In this document: positions 42,332 to 52,266 of the stretch, one piece after another | Position numbering within the stretch: the stretch's first letter is position 1 | Layout: every line of letters starts with the position of its first letter | From: Acidovorax sp. MR-S7 | Lineage (GTDB): Bacteria > Pseudomonadota > Gammaproteobacteria > Burkholderiales > Burkholderiaceae_C | Direction: 5' to 3' | DNA: 58,764 bases | NCBI RefSeq assembly: GCF_000400995.2 | Contig: NZ_DF238947.1 | Span: 1-58,764 of the forward strand | Made by a program: the position numbers and the translations under genes | Notes under the pieces: model-generated | The model's input: the letters and a program-made list of their open reading frames with translations, nothing else | What the model was told of the DNA's origin: nothing | Database searches by the model: none

Positions 42332-43803
42332 CCCTTGATACCCAGCACCACATTGCCCGCTTCGTCGCGCAGCGGGCGCTCGACGGTGATGGCGTGGTAG
42401 CCAAAGGCTTCGTTGTCGAAGATGCGGCTGATGGGAGTGCCGTCGTTTTCCTTGGCCTCCACAAAGTCGCCAAACATGCGGGTGATGCGCTCGATGTGGG
42501 CGTCGCTCAGTTCTTTGCGCTTTGACCCGAGGCTTTTGCGCATCTTCTGCCACATGCCGGATGCATCAATCAGCTGCACCTTGCCCTTGCGCGCTTCGGG
42601 TTTGCGGTTGCTGATGATCCAGACGTAGGTGCTGATGCCGGTGTTGTAGAACATGTCGGTGGGCAGGCCCACGATGGCCTCACACAGGTCGTTCTCCAGC
42701 ACGTAGCGGCGGATTTCGGATTCACCCGAGCCCGCGCCGCCGGTAAACAGAGGCGAGCCGTTGAGCACGATGCCGAAGCGGCTGCCCCCTTCAGCCGCCG
42801 GGCGCATTTTGCTGAGCAGGTGCAACAAGAACAGCATGGAGCCATCTGACACGCGGGGCAGGCCGGGGCCGAAGCGGCCGTTGTACCCCTGCTGCTCGTG
42901 TTCTTTGCGCACTTCCTTTTCGACCTTCTTCCATTCCACGCCAAAGGGTGGGTTGGAGAGCATGTAGTCGAACTTCTTGTGGCTGTGGCCGTCGTCACTG
43001 AGCGTGTTACCAAAGGCGATGTTGGCTACGTCCTGGCCCTTGATCAGCATGTCGGCCTTGCAGATGGCGTAGGACTCGGGGTTGAGCTCCTGACCAAACA
43101 CGGTGAGGCGTGCCTGCGGGTTGTGCTCGGCCAAGTATTCGCCCGCCACGCTGAGCATGCCGCCCGTGCCCGCTGTGGGGTCGTAGATGGTGCGCACTAC
43201 GCCGGGCTTGCTCAGGATGTCATCGTCCTCGATGAAGATGAGGTTGACCATAAGCCGGATGACCTCGCGCGGGGTGAAGTGCTCCCCGGCGGTCTCGTTG
43301 CTGATTTCCGCAAACTTGCGGATCAGCTCTTCGAACACCAGGCCCATCTGCATGTTGCTGACGGCCTCGGGGTGTAGGTCGATCTGGGTGAACTTCTCGG
43401 TGACCTGGTAGAGCAGCCCGGCCTTGGCCAACCGCTCAACCTGAGCCTGAAATTCGAAGCGCTCGAACACATCACGCACAGCGGGCGAAAAGCCTTGCAC
43501 GTACGTGAACAGGTTGTGGGCAATGTTGTCGGGATCCCCCAACAACTTGGGTAGGTCCAGCGGGCTCTGGTTATAGAAGCTCTGCTTTGACTTGCGCAAC
43601 AGGAAGGGCTCGGGATTGAGGCCCTGTGCCTCCTTTTCTGCCAGCTCCGACAAGACGGCTGCCTTGGTGGGCTCCAGCACGCAGTCGAGGCGCCTCAAAA
43701 CGGTGAACGGAAGGATGACTTTCCCGTAGTCGGACTGTTTGTAGTCTCCACGGAGGAGGTCGGCGACCGACCAGATGAAGGCGGAGAGGGATTGTTGGTT
43801 CAT
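42332..43803 (-). pseudogene. hsdM: Type I DNA methyltransferase M subunit, 3' end cut off by IS sequence
   Basis: From ATG 43803 the frame encodes [40 protein letters not shown], then the N6-adenine methyltransferase core. This has motif [18 protein letters not shown] and motif [12 protein letters not shown], followed by [24 protein letters not shown] and [25 protein letters not shown]. At that point it runs into transposase DNA and reads 17 foreign residues to a stop at 42280. Members of this subgroup continue beyond this point, so the C-terminus is lost. No hsdS is present. Catalytic motifs are intact but target recognition is not. Confidence 0.88.
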
Positions 43804-44102
43804 GCGCTCAGGAAACTGACATTTGCTTACTGGGTGCAGTATGCCAGCCACCGATGGGTTCCCTTGAGTGTGCAGACCTGATCAGGAGCAAAGGCGCTGG
43901 ATTTTTAACTTCTATTTTTGCATAACTTCGTATATGTGAATAAATATAAATACGGATTTTCGCCTGTGTTGATTTGCGATGTGTTCTTATTTTACCCACT
44001 GCTGCGCCAGTGGTTGATATAGGTTATTAATACAATGGGATAATTAATTGATGATTGGTCTCTTTATGTGCGTGGTTATGATTTGTTTTATTTGGGGGTG
44101 GT
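43804..44102. other. AT-rich intergenic stretch
   Basis: About 300 bp that is markedly AT-richer than the surroundings, with runs such as AATAAATATAAATACGG. It probably holds the promoters of hsdM and the Gp2-like gene; I cannot assign exact elements. It marks the start of the low-GC block. Confidence 0.5.
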
Positions 44103-44699
44103 ATGCTGCGTGAGTCGGAATTGAATGGAAGAATCATGGGGAGTTTGATAAATTACTGCTACGGGCTCCATAAGGTTTATTCAAAGTTGTTGGTTGTCAG
44201 GGTGGATCTTGGCTATGGAAAGGAGTATGCTAGAACGTGTCTTTTAGCGGAAATAAAAAAAGATATTAAGCACATGCTGGATAACCGTAGAGGCAATCGT
44301 TCATTGTTCGAGCATATGGTTGGTTACTTTATTAAATATGAGTTCGCCGAAGAGAAGGGGCCGCACGCTCATGCTCTGTTTTTTTATGATGGTCAAAAAG
44401 TGCGCAAAGATGAACATTATGGTGATCAAATTGGCCGTTACTGGAGGGAAAAAATAACTGCTGGAAATGGTGTTTTTCACAATTGCAACTATGACAAGGA
44501 TCGCTATAAACAATGCGGAATTGGAATGATTGACCATTCCGACATTGCTAAGCGAAAAATCCTAATTGACAGAGTTATTTCATACATGCTCAAAGAAGAG
44601 CAAAGCATTGAAAGTATCAAGCAATCGAGTCGAGATCGGGCGGTTACTAAAGCCGTTCTCCCTCGCCACAAGAGCAGTGCTGGGCGACCACGGAACTAG
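44103..44699 (+). CDS. Inovirus Gp2-like (YagK/YfjJ) protein
   Basis: A 198-residue protein with the pattern of the inovirus Gp2/YagK/YfjJ family: KLLVVRVDLGYGKEYARTCLLAEIKKDIKHML, EFAEEKGPHAHALFFYDGQKVRKDEHYGDQIGRYWREKIT and CGIGMIDHSD. The HAHALFFYDG segment (paired histidines) recalls the HUH-type replication initiators. The family is found in filamentous phages and small integrated satellites. Its AT-rich codons differ from the neighbouring chromosome. ATG 44103 follows GGGGGTGG. It is convergent with the DUF3987 gene. Confidence 0.8.
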   Translation: MLRESELNGRIMGSLINYCYGLHKVYSKLLVVRVDLGYGKEYARTCLLAEIKKDIKHMLDNRRGNRSLFEHMVGYFIKYEFAEEKGPHAHALFFYDGQKVRKDEHYGDQIGRYWREKITAGNGVFHNCNYDKDRYKQCGIGMIDHSDIAKRKILIDRVISYMLKEEQSIESIKQSSRDRAVTKAVLPRHKSSAGRPRN

Positions 44700-45022
44700 C
44701 CGTCTGAGTTTGAGCGCTTCGATGCGCTCCAAGAGCGTTTGGCATTCGCGTGGGCTCCAAGGTCACAAGGCGACTGAGTCCTGTAGGGAACGCCTGGAAG
44801 TTGCTTTTTTCGCTAGTTTCAGCGGAAATTAGCGGTGATAGCGAAGTTGAAGAGCGTAGTTTTGCGATGTCTCCGGTCTGGTCTACAAGCGTACGGGGAG
44901 ACTGGAGATCATGACTCGGCTCTATTGAAAAGAGCAAACTGGGGCAACGGTCTGTTCCTTAACTACAAACCGTTGGAGCGGAGAGTGCTTTCAATGTGGT
45001 TGGAAGTCTTTTTTCCAAGAAG
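44700..45022. other. Gap without a recognised gene
   Basis: About 320 bp. A plus-strand frame (GTG 44835 to 45080) gives 81 residues with no family likeness. I see no RNA gene. It separates two convergent satellite genes and ends in a terminator. Confidence 0.4.
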
Positions 45023-45058
45023 AAAAGGCAACCCCAGATGCTCTGAGGCTACCTTTTT
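45023..45058. terminator. Bidirectional terminator between Gp2-like and DUF3987 genes
   Basis: AAAAGGCAACCCCAGA, loop, TCTGAGGCTACCTTTTT: outer AAAAGG/CCTTTT and inner CAGA/TCTG pair, with internal mismatches. T-runs occur on both strands. Confidence 0.55.
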
Positions 45059-45076
45059 AATTTCTAAAAAATCGCT

Positions 45077-46498
45077 TTAGTACCGGTTTGAATCGTAGTA
45101 TTGTGGTACCGCAATGGTTGTATTTGCATAGACTACGGTCTTCTTGTTCATCTTCAAGATTGTGATTCGAAGGGATGAGGCTAAAATATCAAGTAGTAAG
45201 TCCAGCTTTGCCTTGTCGCGAAAGCGATTTGGTCCATATTGCAAGATATAAGCTTTCGGTATGCAACTCCATTGTTTGTTATTTTGAGTTGTTTGTATCC
45301 AATCTTCAAGATCGGTCAGATCTCGCTGCTGCTCTGTAACGGGATTGTATTTTCCGAAGATGTTTACATACTGCTCGCCATAGAAGCTGATTAAGTTGAT
45401 GGCGCATTGTAAAGTTTCACTACAAATCTCGTCGCTATCCTCGATGAGAAACGCGTGAAAGATGGCCGCGATCCTTGCGATGTTTTCCGCAGCTTTGGAT
45501 GCAAAATCTCTTGCTGCAAAGTACACACCGCCAGGTTGCATGCTGGCTTCATAGGAGTTCGCAATCCCATTCCAGTTGGCTTGGGCCTGTGGTGAAAACC
45601 TCAACAACCGCGACTCACTTCTCTCCAGCAGTGTTTTGCATCGGTCATAGAACCAATTGAGTTTGGTGTAATCGCCCTGGGATCCACTCTCGAATCTTTG
45701 GCCCTGAGTTGAGTATGGCCAGCACACCAGCACACGCGCAAAGAAACCGTTGCCGAGAGCTTGCTCGCCCTGTTTGGCTAAAAATCTCTGAAACACAACA
45801 GGCTGCGCTTGCAGTAGGCAGGTCAGGCTGGAGTCGTGTAGCACAAAGCTCCCGCTCGTCTTGCGATCTACCGACCAATCTGAGCCGCTCCACAGTGCAT
45901 TCAAGGCCCCCAATTGCCTTGACATAGGGCCGTCGCAAAACTGAGCAAACTCGTCGTGCACCATTACTGCACTGTTTCCTCGCTCATGCAGCCCTTCCAG
46001 CAGTGCTTCGATAGTGGTGTCCGAGTAGATCAGTTTGAGCGCCAAACTAGGCTGAGGCTCAGCTTCGAGGGCCACCCGAAGCTGCTTTTCGATCTCATCG
46101 ATCGACTCCTCTTTACGAACAGCCCGCTTCATGGCGTCACGCAGCGCGTCCACCTTTTCGCGCCAGAGCGCATGCTCAACCCTGTGTGCCGCGACACTGT
46201 GCGTGGCCTCTTCACTCCAGAGGCGCTGGATCTCCGTGAGAGCTTTGAAAAGCAGCTTCTGTACCGCGCTTTTTCGCTCACCTGAGTCACAGATGGCAAT
46301 CAGGTACACGCCCACAGGTCCATCCAGTCCTGACTTGCGTTGAACCCGACATCTGCGCTGAACAGTGGCGGCCAATGCGCATATCAATATGCTGATGATC
46401 AGCTCACGCGGAGCCTGTGTGATTCTTGCGATCTCATCGACAAGTTGCTCAAGTTCTGGCGGCAGAACATTCGGCCATGGTTGTGCTGGGACGTTCAT
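45077..46498 (-). CDS. DUF3987-family protein (YfjI-like)
   Basis: A 473-residue protein of the DUF3987/YfjI group. It opens PWPNVLPPELEQLVDEIARITQAPRELIISILICALAATVQRRCRV and has CDSGERKSAVQKLLFKAL (a P-loop-like GxxKS segment). This is followed by YSDTTIEALLEGLHERGNSAVMVHDEFAQFCDG, a Walker-B-like region. Such proteins are encoded in P4-like satellites and integrated plasmids and are thought to act in replication. The start overlaps the stop of the AlpA gene (ATGA), so the two are coupled. The C-terminal part is AT-rich. Confidence 0.83.
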   Translation of the reverse strand: MNVPAQPWPNVLPPELEQLVDEIARITQAPRELIISILICALAATVQRRCRVQRKSGLDGPVGVYLIAICDSGERKSAVQKLLFKALTEIQRLWSEEATHSVAAHRVEHALWREKVDALRDAMKRAVRKEESIDEIEKQLRVALEAEPQPSLALKLIYSDTTIEALLEGLHERGNSAVMVHDEFAQFCDGPMSRQLGALNALWSGSDWSVDRKTSGSFVLHDSSLTCLLQAQPVVFQRFLAKQGEQALGNGFFARVLVCWPYSTQGQRFESGSQGDYTKLNWFYDRCKTLLERSESRLLRFSPQAQANWNGIANSYEASMQPGGVYFAARDFASKAAENIARIAAIFHAFLIEDSDEICSETLQCAINLISFYGEQYVNIFGKYNPVTEQQRDLTDLEDWIQTTQNNKQWSCIPKAYILQYGPNRFRDKAKLDLLLDILASSLRITILKMNKKTVVYANTTIAVPQYYDSNRY

Positions 46499-46725
46499 TG
46501 TTCAGCCCTCCCGGTTGGTTGTGGACCGGCTTGACGGCTCTCCAGCCAAGCTTCGATTTCGTGCAAAAAATGTCCGACAGCTCTGCTAGAAAGCTGCACT
46601 TTTTTGGGGAATGTCGGATCGAAGCGGCGTGATCGCGGGTTCTGCAAATCTGACAGCGTTGCATTCCCGAGACCTGTGACCATCCTCAAACGTGGTCGGC
46701 GGATAATTTCCTTCTTGGACTGCAT
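46495..46725 (-). CDS. AlpA-family regulator
   Basis: A 76-residue helix-turn-helix protein: RRPRLRMVTGLGNATLSDLQNPRSRRFDPTFPKKVQLSSRAVGHFLHEIEAWLESRQA, matching the AlpA/excisionase pattern (TGLSxxTxxxL... FPxxVxLxxRAVGWxxxEVxxWxxxR). The ATG at 46725 is preferred over 46740 because GGGAG lies eight bases before it. Such proteins activate or repress element genes or act as excisionases. A terminator-like hairpin lies 27 bp upstream. Confidence 0.85.
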   Translation of the reverse strand: MQSKKEIIRRPRLRMVTGLGNATLSDLQNPRSRRFDPTFPKKVQLSSRAVGHFLHEIEAWLESRQAGPQPTGRAEQ

Positions 46726-46751
46726 TTGGCAATCTCCCATTTGTTTCAGCG

Positions 46752-46801
46752 AAAAAAACCCTCACGCAATGTGTGGCGCATTACAGTGCGTAAACGAGGG
46801 G
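46752..46801 (-). terminator. Terminator/attenuator in the AlpA-DUF3987 leader
   Basis: Read on the minus strand, CCCTC(GTTT)ACGCA pairs with TGCGTGAGGG across an 18-base loop and is followed by seven T. The stem occupies 46759-46800 and the T-run 46752-46758, 27 bases before the AlpA ATG. It would stop transcripts entering the AlpA-DUF3987 operon from upstream. Confidence 0.7.
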
Positions 46802-47208
46802 CTTTAGACCTACCAGCGTTGTGCGCAGTGACATCGTGCAGAGCGATGCCAAGGGAATTTCTTACGTTGATCAGGTGGGAGTACGCCGCCTGAAGAAGCC
46901 TGAAGGCTTTGAGGTACGCCGCCGAAGCGGGTTTGTAGATGTTGGCGGAACTAGGTCACGCCTGAGATGCTGACGACACGGACTTAAGATGTCCCGTGTA
47001 CTCCAGTGTAGCGCGGATTGACTCGGATGCGCAAATCAAAATTTTAGGCAGTCCATCGTGTTCGCCGTGCGGTGAGGGGCTGAAGGTCCCACGGACCGGG
47101 CCAAGCACCTCGTAGAAATTTGATGGATCGCGGCATTTGGAATGCCAAGGATGGCCGAAAGCTGCCTGTAGCATCCAAGACAAAAAGGTCTACCAAATGG
47201 CATACAAA
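46802..47208. other. Island end, no gene recognised
   Basis: About 400 bp between the AlpA leader and tRNA-Ser. GTACGCCGCC occurs twice, near 46879 and 46913, flanking the small dyad GCCTGAAGGC. No integrase frame is found. A duplicated tRNA end (attL/attR) could not be located. Confidence 0.5.
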
Positions 47209-47209
47209 A

Positions 47210-47234
47210 CAAAAAAGCGCCCCGAGAGGCGCTT
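47210..47234 (-). terminator. Intrinsic terminator of tRNA-Ser
   Basis: On the minus strand AAGCGCC pairs with GGCGCTT around TCTCGG, followed by a T-run. It lies 15 bases after the tRNA 3' end. Confidence 0.88.
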
Positions 47235-47248
47235 GTTTGCTTGCTTAC

Positions 47249-47338
<90 letters not shown>

Positions 47339-47407
47339 GAAGCCCGCTATTGTAGCAGGACTTCGGGCCGCGTTCGGGAAAGAACCAGGCGCGAACCGCC
47401 GGCCGTC

Positions 47408-48553
47408 TCACCCGACGATGCGGCCATCGGTGGTCAGCATGCTTTGCGTGACGTGGGTGGTGGCAAGGCGGCGGCCTTCGTAGGCGACCACGAAGCCGCC
47501 CACCTGGACTTCCGAGCGCTTCCTGAACGCGGCCAGGGCGCTGGCGCGGTGCAGCGGGCCGGTGACGGAGGCCAGGACCTCGGCCGTGTAGCGGGCGGCG
47601 ATGAAGCCTGCCAGTCCTTGGGGGGACGGGGGTTCGTCGTACAGCCGGGCCATCACCTCGCGGTAGGTCCGCACGACGGGCAGGCTGGCGGTGACCAGCG
47701 GCACGGGCTGCGTGGCGATCACCGAGACGTTGCGGTGCAGGCCGCCCATTTGGGCCAGCACCTGCAGGTTGACGTCGGCCAGCGCGATCACGTAGCACTG
47801 GCGTCCCTGGGGCAGGGCCATGCGGCGCACGTAGTCGTGCAGTTCGGGCGTGCCGCCCACGAAGAGGACGATGGCGGGTGGCGCGGGGTGGCGCTGCGCC
47901 GCGGGCAGGCTCTGCATGCGCAGCCCCACGGCGGCGCCCGCCTGCGTGACGGAGTCCTGCAGTTGCCGCTGCAGGTCCGCATGGGCGAAGACCACGCCCG
48001 CCTGCTGCACGCCCATGACGGACAGCGATCGCACGGCGTGGGCGATCTGGGCCTGGTAGTTGGGAAAGATGCCGAAGACGGTGTCGCCGGGGTCCTGCCA
48101 CTGGCGGTGCAGCCACGGCGCAGCGTGGGGCAGGGGCGCATCCGCGGGCTGCAGCGATGCAATGGCGGCGGCGGTGCCGTCGCCCACGCAGCCGGAGAGG
48201 GCGACGCAGGCCGGGTCTGCGTGCGCCGTCTGCCATGCGGCGCGCAGGCTGGCGGCGGAGCCGTCGGTTTCCAGGACCAGGTGCTGCACCGGCTTGCCGC
48301 GCAGCCCGCCCTGGGCATTGAAGGCGGCCCAGGCGGCGCGGGAGCCGACGAGGAAGTCGCGGCTCACGTCCTGGTGCCGGGCCGACAGGTCCACGATCTG
48401 CGCAACGGCGATGCTGCGCATATCCTGGGCGCGCGCGGGCCTGGCCGGCAGCGCCCAGGCGGCAGTGGCCGCGCCGGCGGCCTGCAGGACGGCGCGGCGG
48501 CGCGGCGCGAGGAGGGCGGCGATGGCCATGGCGCTGCGTTGGCCCGTGCTCAC
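47408..48553 (-). CDS. Periplasmic substrate-binding protein (branched-chain amino acid type)
   Basis: A 381-residue binding protein with a twin-arginine-like signal (APRRRAVLQAAGAATAAWALPARPARAQ). The mature start IAVAQIVDLSARHQDVSRDFLVGSRAAWAAFNAQGGLRGKPVQHLVLETDG is typical of the LivJ-like family. No permease or ATPase is nearby, so it may serve a sensor or a remote transporter. The start is GTG 48553, overlapping the fasciclin stop; ATG 48529 is also possible. The ligand is unknown. Confidence 0.83.
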   Translation of the reverse strand: MSTGQRSAMAIAALLAPRRRAVLQAAGAATAAWALPARPARAQDMRSIAVAQIVDLSARHQDVSRDFLVGSRAAWAAFNAQGGLRGKPVQHLVLETDGSAASLRAAWQTAHADPACVALSGCVGDGTAAAIASLQPADAPLPHAAPWLHRQWQDPGDTVFGIFPNYQAQIAHAVRSLSVMGVQQAGVVFAHADLQRQLQDSVTQAGAAVGLRMQSLPAAQRHPAPPAIVLFVGGTPELHDYVRRMALPQGRQCYVIALADVNLQVLAQMGGLHRNVSVIATQPVPLVTASLPVVRTYREVMARLYDEPPSPQGLAGFIAARYTAEVLASVTGPLHRASALAAFRKRSEVQVGGFVVAYEGRRLATTHVTQSMLTTDGRIVG

Positions 48554-49041
48554 TTGCGCGGGGGCATCAGCACGCGGTCGATGGCGTGCACCACGCCGTT
48601 GCCGGCGCGGATGTCGGCCTGCTCCACGAGGGCGTCCTCCACCGTGAGGAAGGTGCCTGCACGCGCGAGCGTGATGTCGGAGCCCTGCAGCGTCTTGAGC
48701 TTGCCGGCCTTGGCGTCGGCAGCGGCCAGGCGGGCGACGATGATGTGGTGCGACAGCACGGCCTTGAGCTGGGCCTTGTCGGCCTTGAGCGCGTCCAGGG
48801 TCTTGGGGGGCAGGGCCTGGAAGGCGGAATTTGTGGGCGCAAAGACGGTGTAGGGCCCCGTGCCGTCCAGCGTGGCCAGCAGGCCGGCCTCGCCGGCGAG
48901 GCGGTGGAAGGTGCTCAGCGCGGGCGTGCGCGCCAGGGCGGCGGACACCGTGCCGGGCGCGGAGGCCGGGGTGGCGCAGGCGCCGAGGGTGGCTACGGTG
49001 GCCAGGGCCAGGACGGTTCGGAGTGCAGAGCGGCGGAACAT
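48550..49041 (-). CDS. Fasciclin-domain lipoprotein
   Basis: A 163-residue protein. The signal peptide ends in a lipobox (TLGACATPAS, cysteine about residue 22). One fasciclin (FAS1) domain fills the rest: FHRLAGEAGLLATLDGTGPYTVFAPTNSAFQALPPKTLDALKADKAQLKAVLSHHIIVARL, with the H1-box TVFAPTN and H2-like NGVVHAIDRVLMPP. Such domains mediate adhesion or envelope interactions. It is divergent from pstS. Confidence 0.9.
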   Translation of the reverse strand: MFRRSALRTVLALATVATLGACATPASAPGTVSAALARTPALSTFHRLAGEAGLLATLDGTGPYTVFAPTNSAFQALPPKTLDALKADKAQLKAVLSHHIIVARLAAADAKAGKLKTLQGSDITLARAGTFLTVEDALVEQADIRAGNGVVHAIDRVLMPPRK

Positions 49042-49138
49042 GGTTTTCTCCCGTGTGGTGGGTCTGTGACCGACGGCAGTCGGCGGCGGGAGCGTACGCA
49101 GCGCATGCGACAGCGCCGTGACAGCGGCCGGCCGCGCC

Positions 49139-49178
49139 GCTGTGTGACGGTCATCCGGGGGTGTCATGTCGATGTCAC
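49139..49178 (+). promoter_or_regulatory. Pho box upstream of pstS
   Basis: GTGTCAT-GTCG-ATGTCAC (49161-49178) matches the CTGTCAT-N4-CTGTCAC PhoB box at most positions. A second degenerate unit, CTGTGTGACGGTCAT, lies at 49139-49153. The site is 53 bp before the pstS ATG. Confidence 0.8.
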
Positions 49179-49230
49179 AAACGCCTCCTAGAGTCACGGC
49201 ATAGCGTTTTTTCAACCAAGAGGCTCTTTC

Positions 49231-50271
49231 ATGAAACTCTCCGCGATTCGGGTTCTGGTGTCTGGTGTGGTGGCGATGGGTGCGTTCTCTGGCGCCTGGG
49301 CGCAGCAGGAAGCGACGGGCGCAGGCGCCAGCTTCCCCGCGCCGCTGTATTCCAAGTGGGCCGCCGACTACCACAAGGCCACGGGTGTGAAGATCAACTA
49401 CCAGTCGGTGGGCTCCGGCGCGGGCCTGCGCCAGATCGAGGCCAAGACGGTGGATTTCGGCGCCTCCGACGCGCCGCTCAAGGACGAAGAGCTGGCGGCC
49501 AAGGGCCTGGTTCAGTTCCCCACCGTGATCGGCGGCATCGTCCCCGTGGTGAACATCAAGGGCATCCAGCCTGGCCAGCTCAAGCTCAGCGGCCAGGTGA
49601 TCGGCGACATCTACCTGGGCAAGATCACCAAGTGGAACGACGAGGCCATCAAGGCGCTGAACCCCGGCCTGGGCCTGCCCGACGCCACCATCGCCCCCGT
49701 GCGCCGCGCCGACGGCTCGGGCACGACCTTCGGCTTCACCAACTACCTGTCCAAGGTGAACGCAGAGTGGAAGTCCAAGGTGGGCGAAGGCACGGCCGTG
49801 AACTGGCCCGTGGGTGCCGGCGGCAAGGGCAACGAGGGCGTGGCCGCCTTCGTGGGCCGCCTGCCCAACTCCATCGGCTATGTGGAATACGCCTACGTCA
49901 AGCAGAACAAGCTGACCTTCGCGCAGATGCAAAACAGCGCCGGCAGCTTCGTCTCGCCCGACGAGTCTTCCTTCAAGGCCGCCGCCGCGGGTGCCGACTG
50001 GGCCAAGAGCTTCTACCAGATCCTGACCAACCAGCCCGGCAAGGACGCCTGGCCGATCACCTCCGCCACCTTCATCCTGATGCACAAGGCGCAGGACAAG
50101 CCGGTGCAGGCCGCCACGGCGCTGAAGTTCTTCGAATGGGCCTACAAGGGCGGCGACAAGACCGCGTCCGACCTCGACTACGTGGCCATGCCCGAGAGCG
50201 TGAAGGGCGTGATCATGAAGTCCTGGGACAGCATCAAGGACGCCTCGGGCAAGGCCATCGCCCTGAAGTAA
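49231..50271 (+). CDS. pstS: Phosphate-binding protein PstS
   Basis: A 346-residue periplasmic phosphate-binding protein. The signal peptide is [24 protein letters not shown]. The mature start [44 protein letters not shown], the [11 protein letters not shown] segment and [22 protein letters not shown] carry the phosphate-contacting serines, aspartate and arginine. It delivers phosphate to PstCAB in the inner membrane. It follows a Pho box and heads the pst operon; PhoB control is expected. Confidence 0.96.
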   Translation: MKLSAIRVLVSGVVAMGAFSGAWAQQEATGAGASFPAPLYSKWAADYHKATGVKINYQSVGSGAGLRQIEAKTVDFGASDAPLKDEELAAKGLVQFPTVIGGIVPVVNIKGIQPGQLKLSGQVIGDIYLGKITKWNDEAIKALNPGLGLPDATIAPVRRADGSGTTFGFTNYLSKVNAEWKSKVGEGTAVNWPVGAGGKGNEGVAAFVGRLPNSIGYVEYAYVKQNKLTFAQMQNSAGSFVSPDESSFKAAAAGADWAKSFYQILTNQPGKDAWPITSATFILMHKAQDKPVQAATALKFFEWAYKGGDKTASDLDYVAMPESVKGVIMKSWDSIKDASGKAIALK

Positions 50272-50344
50272 GCTGGCGCCACCGGCCTGCCGCCCGGCGC
50301 GGCGGGCCGCCCCGATTCCTCCCATCACACACAAGGCAACCGAC

Positions 50345-51370
50345 GTGTCCACAACGCTGCCAGTCCACCAGGCGCCGCCGCGCGATGCGGAGCGCGGCGC
50401 TTCCCGAAGCTCCCCGCCGCCGCGCTCCTCCATGGTCTCGGGCGTGCTCGCAGACCGCATCTTCGGCTGGATGGCGCGCGGCGCGGCGCTGCTGACGCTG
50501 TCGTTGCTGCTGGGCATCCTGGCCTCGCTGGTGTACGGCGCCTGGCCTTCCATCCAGCAGTACGGCCTGGGCTTCCTGACCAGCAGTGCCTGGGACCCGG
50601 TGCAGAACGAGTACGGCGGCCTGGTGATGATCTACGGCACGCTGGCCACGTCGCTCATCGCGCTGCTGATCGCCGTGCCGGTGAGCTTCGGCATCGCGCT
50701 GTTCCTGACCGAGCTGTCGCCCGCCTGGCTCAAGCGGCCCCTGGGCACGGCCATCGAGCTGCTGGCGGCGGTGCCCTCCATCGTCTACGGCATGTGGGGT
50801 CTGATGGTGTTCGGGCCCATCCTCGCCACCTATGTGCAGCAGCCGCTGCAATCGCTGTTTTCCGGCGTCCCCTACCTGGGCGCGCTCGTCTTCGGCCCGC
50901 CGGTGGGCATCGGCATCCTGTCGGCCGGCATCATCCTGGCGATCATGATCATCCCGTTCATCGCCTCGGTGATGCGCGACGTGTTCGAGGTCACGCCCGC
51001 GCTGCTCAAGGAATCCGCCTACGGCCTGGGCTCCACCACCTGGGAGGTGGTGTGGAAGGTCGTGCTGCCCTACACCAAGTCGGGCGTGCTCGGCGGCGTC
51101 ATGCTCGGCCTGGGCCGGGCGCTGGGCGAGACGATGGCCGTCACCTTCGTGATCGGCAACATGAACCAGCTCAATTCCCTGTCGGTGTTCGAGGCGGCCA
51201 ACAGCATCACCTCGGCCCTGGCCAACGAATTCGCCGAGGCCGGCGAAGGCCTGCACCAGGCATCGCTGATCTACCTGGGACTGGTGCTGTTCTTCATCAC
51301 CTTCGTCGTCCTGTCGCTGTCCAAACTGCTGCTGGCCCGCCTGAAGAAGGGCGAAGGAGCACGCGCATGA
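50345..51370 (+). CDS. pstC: Phosphate ABC transporter permease PstC
   Basis: A 341-residue permease with six membrane segments and the inner-membrane coupling loop [45 protein letters not shown] (the EAA-like motif of PstC). It pairs with PstA to form the phosphate channel driven by PstB. The start is GTG 50345. The stop overlaps the pstA start (ATGA). Confidence 0.95.
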   Translation: MSTTLPVHQAPPRDAERGASRSSPPPRSSMVSGVLADRIFGWMARGAALLTLSLLLGILASLVYGAWPSIQQYGLGFLTSSAWDPVQNEYGGLVMIYGTLATSLIALLIAVPVSFGIALFLTELSPAWLKRPLGTAIELLAAVPSIVYGMWGLMVFGPILATYVQQPLQSLFSGVPYLGALVFGPPVGIGILSAGIILAIMIIPFIASVMRDVFEVTPALLKESAYGLGSTTWEVVWKVVLPYTKSGVLGGVMLGLGRALGETMAVTFVIGNMNQLNSLSVFEAANSITSALANEFAEAGEGLHQASLIYLGLVLFFITFVVLSLSKLLLARLKKGEGARA

Positions 51371-52248
51371 GCACCTCACGCCAACTCATCTCCGCCGCCG
51401 AACTGGCGCAAGTGCGCGCCCAGCGCTACGCATCGCGCAAGCGCTTGAACGGCATCGCGCTGACCCTGTCGCTGCTGGCGATGGCGTTCGGCGTGTTCTG
51501 GCTGATCTGGATCCTGTGGGAGACGATCCGCCTGGGCCTGGGCGGCCTGAGCGTCGCCCTGTTCACGCAGATGACGCCCCCGCCCAACGAGGCGGGCGGC
51601 ATCGCCAACGCCATCTTCGGCTCCTTCGTCATGGTGCTGCTGGCCACCTTCGTGGGCACGCCCATCGGCATCATGGCGGGCGTCTACCTCGCCGAATACG
51701 ACCCGCGCGGCTGGCTGGCCAGCACCACGCGCTTCGTCAACGACATCCTGCTGTCGGCGCCCAGCATCGTGATCGGCCTGTTCGTCTACGCCGTGGTCGT
51801 GGCGCGCTTCAAGAGCTTCTCGGCCTGGGCCGGCATCATCGCGCTGGCGCTGATCGTGATCCCGGTGGTGATCCGCACCACCGAGAACATGCTGGTGCTG
51901 GTGCCCGCAAGCCTGCGCGAGGCGGCCTACGCGCTGGGAACGCCCAAGTGGAAGGTCATCACCCTGGTGACGCTGCGCGCGGCCCGCGCGGGCGTCATCA
52001 CCGGCGTGCTGCTGGCCGTGGCGCGCATCGCGGGCGAGACGGCGCCGCTGCTGTTCACCGCGCTCAACAACCAATTCTGGAACGGGGATCTCTCCAAGCC
52101 CATGGCCAGCCTGCCGGTCACCATCTTCAAGTTCGCGATGAGCCCCTACGAGAACTGGCAGCAGCTGGCCTGGGCCGGCGTGTTCCTCATCACCCTGGCC
52201 GTGCTCGGCCTGAACATCCTGGCCCGCGTGGTCACCCGCCAGAAGTAA
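51367..52248 (+). CDS. pstA: Phosphate ABC transporter permease PstA
   Basis: A 293-residue permease with six membrane segments. It has the N-terminal helix [25 protein letters not shown]-like region and the EAA-type loop [45 protein letters not shown]. It is the partner of PstC. ATG 51367 overlaps the pstC stop, and pstB begins 18 bases after its stop, so the genes are one operon. Confidence 0.95.
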   Translation: MSTSRQLISAAELAQVRAQRYASRKRLNGIALTLSLLAMAFGVFWLIWILWETIRLGLGGLSVALFTQMTPPPNEAGGIANAIFGSFVMVLLATFVGTPIGIMAGVYLAEYDPRGWLASTTRFVNDILLSAPSIVIGLFVYAVVVARFKSFSAWAGIIALALIVIPVVIRTTENMLVLVPASLREAAYALGTPKWKVITLVTLRAARAGVITGVLLAVARIAGETAPLLFTALNNQFWNGDLSKPMASLPVTIFKFAMSPYENWQQLAWAGVFLITLAVLGLNILARVVTRQK

Positions 52249-52266
52249 ACATCCGGGAAGAACCCC

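Noticed and set aside
43780-43790. GGCGGAGAGGG inside hsdM, matching the tRNA-Ser 3' end, as a possible attL
   Set aside because: It encodes conserved residues of the HsdM N-terminus (SLSA), so the 11-bp match is probably chance.
44835-45080. 81-codon frame in the satellite block
   Set aside because: Weak start, no recognisable domain, and it overlaps the terminator and the end of the DUF3987 gene.
46879-46925. GTACGCCGCC direct repeats as a CRISPR-like or iteron array
   Set aside because: Only two units with irregular spacing; too few for an array.
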